From NCBI GenBank assembly GCA_943324575.2, contig CALPMD020000016.1, forward strand, positions 1-10,692: DNA of 10,692 nucleotides. The letters are read 5' to 3'. Position numbers and translations under genes: made by a program. Numbering within the stretch: position 1 is the stretch's first letter; the number at the start of each line of letters is the position of its first letter. This document shows, piece after piece, positions 6,360 through 10,692 of the stretch. Source of the DNA: Akkermansia muciniphila. GTDB lineage: Bacteria > Verrucomicrobiota > Verrucomicrobiia > Verrucomicrobiales > Akkermansiaceae. The notes beneath the pieces are model-generated. The model did not search any database and was not told where the DNA came from. It worked only from the letters and a program-made list of their open reading frames with translations.

Positions 6360-7256
6360 TCACAGCCTCCTTTTCATCGTGGCCCCCGGACTTGTCCCGT
6401 AGGCTTGGACAAAAATCTTGTAGAACTGCGCATAACTACCGAAACCCGCGCCATAAGCCGCTTCAAGCATCGTTTTGTGTCCAGTTTGGCGGCAGAGTTC
6501 CAAAAACCTGCCGAGGCGTACGGAGTTGCGGTAGCGCCCCAACGAAATCCCCATCTGTCGCGCGAAAACCCGGCTCAGATAGGCCTCGCTCACGCCGCAA
6601 TGACGCGCCAATCCGGCGAGGCCGCCATCCCAGTCTCCCTTGCCTAATACTCCAAGCGCCTTCAGCACTGCGGGATGAAGCGCCACCGCTGCGTCGGACG
6701 CGCTACCTGCCATTTGGTGGCGCCAGCAAAGCAACAGGAGATGCCGTAGGCCCGCGTTCAAGGCATCGGGATCGCCATGTTCGAAGGAAAAAGCCGAGGC
6801 GACCCCGAACCCGGCCTCGCGGTTCAAAAGGTCCGAATCAAGAGCGCCAACCATCATCGTGTCCATCGTGCGTTTTACCAGATCGAAGGCTCCCGGTTCG
6901 AGTATCGTGTTGAGCACTCCATCCTCGCCTTTCAAATTGCTGCGTTTAAGATCGTCGTATTGGGTGCTTCGGCACGCCGCGCGGATCAGGTCCGGCTTGA
7001 AGACCGCCACATAATACAGCGCGTCGGGTGAGCGGTCCACCAGTTGGTGCTCCTGGGCGGGAAACATCCAGAGCAGTGTGCGTTTGCCAAAAGTGAAACG
7101 CTTGCCGCGGACCACGTAAGTGATGGAACCCTGCACCACCAGATTCAGTTCAAGTTCTACATGGCGATGGCTTCTCATCACTGGCGGATTGCGCGCCGCT
7201 TCCGCTAGGAATAAAAAGCCGTCATACCGATCGCTCAGTTTTAGATTCTCGAACAT
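6360..7256 (-). CDS. AraC-family transcriptional regulator with cupin sensor domain
   Basis: A 298-residue regulator. The N-terminal part (about 27-77, MRSHRHVELELNLVVQGSITYVVRG...MFPAQEHQLVD) is a cupin-like ligand-binding barrel typical of carbohydrate-responsive AraC proteins. The C-terminal 100 residues carry the two helix-turn-helix units: LAGLARHCGVSEAYLSRVFARQMG (about 213-236) and EAAYGAGFGSYAQFYKIFVQAYGTSP (about 265-290), the second matching the AraC signature. It is transcribed away from the 760-residue oxidoreductase gene across a 76-bp region full of small dyads, so it probably controls that gene and the transporter behind it, and perhaps itself. The inducer is unknown but likely a sugar or polyol related to the transporter substrate. 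The ATG at 7256 has no Shine-Dalgarno. Confidence 0.92.
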   Translation of the reverse strand: MFENLKLSDRYDGFLFLAEAARNPPVMRSHRHVELELNLVVQGSITYVVRGKRFTFGKRTLLWMFPAQEHQLVDRSPDALYYVAVFKPDLIRAACRSTQYDDLKRSNLKGEDGVLNTILEPGAFDLVKRTMDTMMVGALDSDLLNREAGFGVASAFSFEHGDPDALNAGLRHLLLLCWRHQMAGSASDAAVALHPAVLKALGVLGKGDWDGGLAGLARHCGVSEAYLSRVFARQMGISLGRYRNSVRLGRFLELCRQTGHKTMLEAAYGAGFGSYAQFYKIFVQAYGTSPGATMKRRL

Positions 7257-7259
7257 CAG

Positions 7260-7283
7260 GACAAAATTCGATCACTTTTTGTC
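7260..7283. repeat. Inverted repeat just upstream of the AraC-type gene
   Basis: GACAAAA (7260-7266) and TTTTGTC (7277-7283) are perfect 7-base inverted arms separated by 10 bases, starting 4 bases before the regulator start codon. The spacing of arm centres (17 bases) would suit a dimer contacting successive turns. A candidate autoregulatory operator; function is inferred from position. Confidence 0.35.
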
Positions 7284-7289
7284 GTTTGG

Positions 7290-7305
7290 CAAGAAGACTT
7301 TCTTG
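7290..7305. repeat. Perfect 6-4-6 dyad upstream of the fusion oxidoreductase gene
   Basis: CAAGAA-GACT-TTCTTG is a perfect inverted repeat in the centre of the divergent promoter region, 27 bp before the start of the oxidoreductase gene. It overlaps a second dyad, ACTTTC (7297-7302) with GAAAGT (7311-7316). These are candidate operators for the adjacent AraC-type protein or another factor. AraC proteins more often use direct repeats, which weakens the assignment. Confidence 0.35.
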
Positions 7306-7332
7306 GGGCGGAAAGTTCAATATCTTTAAGTC

Positions 7333-9615
7333 ATGAGCCACGACACCATAACCCTGAGCAAGCCGCCGACTCACCTCGATTACAGCCTGGTTGGCGAAGA
7401 GGCGTCCCGTGCCATCGAGCGCGGACTCGCCGAAGCCGATTGGTATCAGAGCCCCGTACCTCGCGCGGCTCTCCGCAAGCTGCTCGAACGAAAGGACGGC
7501 CCCGCCATCCGCGACACGGCCCTTCTGTTTGCCATCCTCCTGTTCACCGGCTGGGCCACTGCGGCCTTGTGGGGATCGTGGTGGGCGGCGTTGCCCTACT
7601 TCATCTACGCGACGTTTTACGGCACCGGCTCCGATTCCCGCTGGCACGAGTGCGGCCACGGCACGGCCTTCAAGACCGACTGGATGAACAGCGTTCTTTA
7701 CGAGATCGCATCGTTCATGGTCATGCGCGAGTCGATCGTCTGGCGCTGGAGTCATACCCGCCACCATAGCGATACCATCATCGTCGGCCGCGATCCGGAA
7801 ATCCAAGTCACCCGGCCGACAAACCTGCTGGAACACGTCCTCAGTCTCGTGAACGCGGGCGGATACCGGAGTTTCTTTCCAAAATTGCTACTTCACGCCA
7901 GCGGCCGGATATCCGCCGAAGAAAAGACCTTCATTCCCGAGAATGAGTTTTCGAGAGTATATCTACGCGCCCGCATCTACCTCGCGATTTATGTCGTGGT
8001 GATCGCCGCAGCCATCGCGCTCCAAAGTTGGGTGCCTGTTTTTCTGTTTGTCCTGCCGCAGTTTTTCGGGACCTGGCTGATGATCCTTCAAAACACGCCG
8101 CAGCATGCCGGTCTTGCCGAGAACGTGCTCGATCACCGCTTGAACTGCCGGACAGTTTACATGAACCCCGTGAGCCGGTTCATCTACTGGAACATGAACT
8201 ATCACCTCGAACACCACATGTACCCGCTGGTGCCCTATCACGCGCTAGCCAAGCTTCATGAGGAGATCAAGGATGACTGCCCGCCGCCCTACCCTTCAAT
8301 TCTATCAGCCTGGAAGGAGATCCTTCCGACCTTGTTGCGGCAGGCCAAGGATCCCGCCTATCATGTGAAACGTAAGCTTCCCAGCAAGAAAGAGCTGGTA
8401 CCTGATGGACTTCGTTCCCAGGAAATCAAGCCCGATGCCGACGGCTGGATCGAGGTCTGTGCCGCCATCGATCTCGACCGTGAAGATGTGATTCGTTTCG
8501 ACCACGGCAGGAAAACCTTCGCCCTTGTCCGCGACGCGAGCGGCAACCTGCATGCCACAGATGGCATCTGCACCCACGGCAACAACCACCTGGCCGAAGG
8601 TCTAGTCGTCGGCGGCACCATCGAGTGCCCGAAGCACAACGGTCGCTTCAATCTTGCCGATGGCTCACCAGCCCGCGCTCCAATCTGCCGCGGGCTGGCG
8701 ACCTATCCCCTCGAAGAACGTGCAGGCCGACTCTGGCTCAACATCGCCCGTGCCGGTGGTTGCGGCGCGCGCCAGCCCAAGACACAGCGTTTCCGCGTTG
8801 TATCCAATGCCAACGTCGCCACCTTCATCAAGGAGTTGGTACTGGAGCCAGTGGATGCTTCACAAAACATCGCATTCGAACCCGGCGACTACCTTCAGTT
8901 CGACATCCCGGCGTTTGAGGAAATCCGTTTCCGGGATTTCGACATTCCGGAACCTTACGCCACGGTATGGCGTAACCAACATGTTTTCGACCTCATCGCC
9001 AGCAATCCAGACGGCGGACAACGGAACAATTACTCAATCGCCTCCAACCGTAACGTCGAGAACATGATGCGCTTCAACATCCGCATCGCCACTCCGCCCC
9101 CAGGGCAAGACTGTCCTCCGGGCGTCGGTTCAAGTTATATGTTCCACCTGAAACCGGGCGATGAAATCACTGCGATCGGCTCCTTCGGCGAATTCCACAT
9201 CAAGCCGACGCAAAAGGAAATGGTTTACATCGGTGGTGGCGCTGGCATGGCACCATTGAGGGCTCATCTTTCGCACTTGTTCGAAACTGCAAAGACTGCA
9301 CGCCGCGTAAGTTATTGGTACGGAGCGCGTTCAGGTCAGGAGCTCTTCTATCAGGAATATTTCGAAAGACTTGCCACGAATCACCCGAATTTCCAATTTT
9401 ATCCCGCATTGTCGTCCCCGCTGCCGGAAGATGAATGGAGCGGCCCCAGCGGATTCATCCACGAGGTCGTGCTCGATCATTACCTCGCCAGTCACGATAA
9501 CCCTCGTGCGATCGAATTTTACCTTTGCGGGCCGCCCGCGATGATCAAGGCTTGCACAAAGATGCTCGATGGTCTTGGCGTCTCCGCCAGCCAGATCGCC
9601 TTCGATGAATTTTGA
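7333..9615 (+). CDS. Fusion: MocD-like di-iron desaturase/hydroxylase, MocE-like Rieske ferredoxin, NqrF-like FAD/NAD reductase
   Basis: A 760-residue protein made of three modules. (1) About 1-345: membrane fatty-acid-desaturase superfamily domain with the three histidine boxes HECGH (105-109), HTRHH (141-145) and HLEHH (291-295), an extra His258 in NTPQHAG, and hydrophobic segments near 62-98 and 210-252. It resembles the hydrocarbon oxygenase MocD. (2) About 370-472: Rieske domain with Cys413-x-His415 and Cys432-x2-His435; FDHGRKTFALVR, ATDGICTH and IECPKHNGRFN are typical of MocE-type ferredoxins. (3) About 484-760: reductase closely patterned on NqrF: FEPGDYLQFDIP, NYSIAS (566-571), FNIRIATPPP, IGGGAGMAP (633-641), YWYGARS, GFIH and CGPPAMI (732-738). 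The NqrF membrane helix and plant-type ferredoxin are absent. The expected chain is NAD(P)H to FAD to Rieske cluster to di-iron centre, oxidising an organic substrate with O2 at the inner membrane. The substrate is not known. No Shine-Dalgarno precedes the ATG. The transporter gene follows after 21 bp. Confidence 0.9.
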   Translation: MSHDTITLSKPPTHLDYSLVGEEASRAIERGLAEADWYQSPVPRAALRKLLERKDGPAIRDTALLFAILLFTGWATAALWGSWWAALPYFIYATFYGTGSDSRWHECGHGTAFKTDWMNSVLYEIASFMVMRESIVWRWSHTRHHSDTIIVGRDPEIQVTRPTNLLEHVLSLVNAGGYRSFFPKLLLHASGRISAEEKTFIPENEFSRVYLRARIYLAIYVVVIAAAIALQSWVPVFLFVLPQFFGTWLMILQNTPQHAGLAENVLDHRLNCRTVYMNPVSRFIYWNMNYHLEHHMYPLVPYHALAKLHEEIKDDCPPPYPSILSAWKEILPTLLRQAKDPAYHVKRKLPSKKELVPDGLRSQEIKPDADGWIEVCAAIDLDREDVIRFDHGRKTFALVRDASGNLHATDGICTHGNNHLAEGLVVGGTIECPKHNGRFNLADGSPARAPICRGLATYPLEERAGRLWLNIARAGGCGARQPKTQRFRVVSNANVATFIKELVLEPVDASQNIAFEPGDYLQFDIPAFEEIRFRDFDIPEPYATVWRNQHVFDLIASNPDGGQRNNYSIASNRNVENMMRFNIRIATPPPGQDCPPGVGSSYMFHLKPGDEITAIGSFGEFHIKPTQKEMVYIGGGAGMAPLRAHLSHLFETAKTARRVSYWYGARSGQELFYQEYFERLATNHPNFQFYPALSSPLPEDEWSGPSGFIHEVVLDHYLASHDNPRAIEFYLCGPPAMIKACTKMLDGLGVSASQIAFDEF

Positions 9616-9636
9616 AACTCTCAGCACTTCAAACCC

Positions 9637-10692
9637 ATGAAAACAGACCCACCATCCACCAACCTCGCCTATCTTCTACCGATCTGTCTCGTCGCCACTC
9701 TCGGCGGACTCTTATTCGGTTACGACACCGGTGTTATCTCCGGCGCCATCGAACCAATGACCGCCAAGTTCGGTCTGAGCGATTTCATGAAAGGCTGGGC
9801 CTCCGGTTGTGTACTCGTCGGTTGCGCCGCAGGCGTGTTGTTGGTTGGTCCCATTTCGGACCGTTTCGGACGTAAGCCAGCGATGTTTCTTGCCGCACTG
9901 ATGTTTCTAATCTCGGCGATCGGCACGGCCATCCCCAATGACATTGAGACCTTCATCCTCTTCCGTATTATCGGTGGTCTCGGCATAGGCATCGCATCCA
10001 TCTCAACTCCGATGTATATCTCGGAAATCACACCTGCCCACATTCGCGGGCGCATGGTAGCGGTCAACCAGATCGCCATCGTCATCGGTATTGCGGGCAC
10101 GGCCTTCATCAACTACTTCATCGCCCACGCCCACGGAGATCCCGCGCTTGCTGAAAACCAGGCGTGGATCATCAATACCGGCTGGCGCTGGATGTTTGCC
10201 ACCGGCATCGCACCTTCCGTGCTGTTTGCCGCGCTGCTGATACCGATTCCCGAAAGCCCACGATGGCTGATCGAACGCAAGCGTGAGAATGAGGCGAAGC
10301 AGATTCTGGAAAAAGTCGCCGGACCAGCGTTCGCCACCACCGAGTTCGACAGCATCAAGTCGGCGCTGTCGCAGGAACAGGGTACCTGGGGAGAGCTGTT
10401 CTCTCGGCGTTTGCGGGTGCCACTGACGATTGGTATCGCTCTTGCCGTGCTCCAGCAGGTGACCGGCATCAATGTGTTTCTTTACTTCGGCGCGACCATC
10501 TTCAAGAACCTCAGTGCCGAAACCGGTGTAGATGCTGGTCTCCTCACCCAAATTATCATCAACGGGTCCTGCGTCGTATTCACCGTGGTCGCCATCGCGA
10601 CGGTCGACAAATGGGGACGCCGCCCGCTGATGTTGTTAGGTTCGGCGGGCATGGGAGTCAGCCTTCTAGCGATGGGTGTGATGGCCCAGACC
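9637..10692 (+). CDS. Sugar-porter MFS transporter, XylE-like, 3' end cut by window edge
   Basis: The frame is open from the ATG at 9637 to the right edge (352 residues visible of a usual 460-540). It is a sugar:H+ symporter-type major facilitator of the inner membrane. Motifs in order: GGLLFGYDTGVISGA (23-37) with Asp30, DRFGRKP (75-81), RIIGGLGIG (110-118), Gln145 in VNQIAIV, NYFIAHAHGD...GWRWMF (159-187, a periplasmic insertion like that in E. coli XylE), PESPRWL (205-211), QQVTGINVFLYF (273-284) and DKWGRRP (324-330). Gln145, Gln273, Gln274 and Asn279 correspond to sugar-binding residues in XylE. The substrate could be xylose, another aldose or an inositol-type polyol, since these share the family. 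It lies 21 bp after the fusion oxidoreductase gene on the same strand with no terminator between, so the two are probably co-transcribed. No Shine-Dalgarno precedes the ATG. Confidence 0.92.
   Translation, partial: MKTDPPSTNLAYLLPICLVATLGGLLFGYDTGVISGAIEPMTAKFGLSDFMKGWASGCVLVGCAAGVLLVGPISDRFGRKPAMFLAALMFLISAIGTAIPNDIETFILFRIIGGLGIGIASISTPMYISEITPAHIRGRMVAVNQIAIVIGIAGTAFINYFIAHAHGDPALAENQAWIINTGWRWMFATGIAPSVLFAALLIPIPESPRWLIERKRENEAKQILEKVAGPAFATTEFDSIKSALSQEQGTWGELFSRRLRVPLTIGIALAVLQQVTGINVFLYFGATIFKNLSAETGVDAGLLTQIIINGSCVVFTVVAIATVDKWGRRPLMLLGSAGMGVSLLAMGVMAQT

Noticed and set aside
7222..7836. Minus-strand frame of 204 residues across the start of the fusion gene
   Set aside because: It overlaps the divergent regulatory region, the start of the AraC gene and the first desaturase segment; its translation shows no family pattern.
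8782..9615. Na+-pumping NADH:quinone oxidoreductase subunit F (nqrF)
   Set aside because: The reductase module matches NqrF, but the NqrF membrane helix and plant-type [2Fe-2S] domain are missing, the other nqr genes are absent, and it is fused to a Rieske domain and a desaturase.
9612..9875. Plus-strand 87-residue frame overlapping the end of the fusion gene
   Set aside because: It is out of frame with the transporter, which starts at 9637 and has clear MFS motifs; the alternative product is an Arg-rich shadow.
10003..10551. Minus-strand frame of 182 residues opposite the transporter
   Set aside because: The plus strand here encodes an unbroken sugar-porter MFS sequence with all expected motifs, so this is a shadow.

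Overview
The window most likely comes from the chromosome of a Gram-negative, lipopolysaccharide-making bacterium, probably a member of the Verrucomicrobiota. The Gram-negative call rests on a Kdo-8-phosphate synthase gene (kdsA), a probable LptC-type LPS export gene and a lipoprotein with an outer-membrane type lipobox. The phylum call is weaker: it rests on the general look of the proteins (LptC variant, DUF1844 next to kdsA, KaiC-like ATPase with a small helical partner), on moderately high GC, and on start codons that mostly lack a Shine-Dalgarno sequence. No rRNA, tRNA, CRISPR array, insertion sequence or phage gene is visible.

Layout. (1) Positions 1-1611, minus strand: an envelope operon reading DUF1844 protein, kdsA, lptC-like gene (runs off the left edge), with 15 bp between the first two genes. 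(2) 1745-3816, plus strand: a small protein of unknown function translationally coupled by an ATGA overlap to a double-domain KaiC-like ATPase. (3) 3881-5101, minus strand: a GNAT-fold acetyltransferase of the BioF2/CelD-like type (PF13480). (4) 5252-6219, plus strand: L-fucose mutarotase fucU, then a glycine-zipper lipoprotein. (5) 6360-7256, minus strand: an AraC-family regulator, divergent from (6) 7333-10692, plus strand: a 760-residue three-part redox protein followed after 21 bp by a sugar-porter MFS transporter that runs off the right edge.

The standout is region 5-6. The 760-residue protein joins a membrane di-iron desaturase/hydroxylase domain resembling MocD, a Rieske [2Fe-2S] ferredoxin domain resembling MocE, and an FAD/NAD(P)H reductase domain resembling the C-terminal half of NqrF. 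In rhizobial rhizopine catabolism, separate MocD, MocE and MocF proteins remove a methyl group from 3-O-methyl-scyllo-inosamine. Here an oxygenase, its ferredoxin and a reductase of a different family appear in one chain. With a divergent AraC regulator and a co-directional XylE-like sugar transporter, the simplest reading is a regulated uptake and oxidation module for a sugar or cyclitol, possibly an O-methylated one. The substrate is inference.

The KaiC-like operon is the second point of interest: the first ATPase domain has lost the paired glutamates that follow Walker A in KaiC, while the second domain keeps them and has Tyr in place of one of the two KaiC phosphosites. Several short dyad repeats occur in the intergenic regions, notably three in the 76 bp between the AraC gene and the fusion gene.
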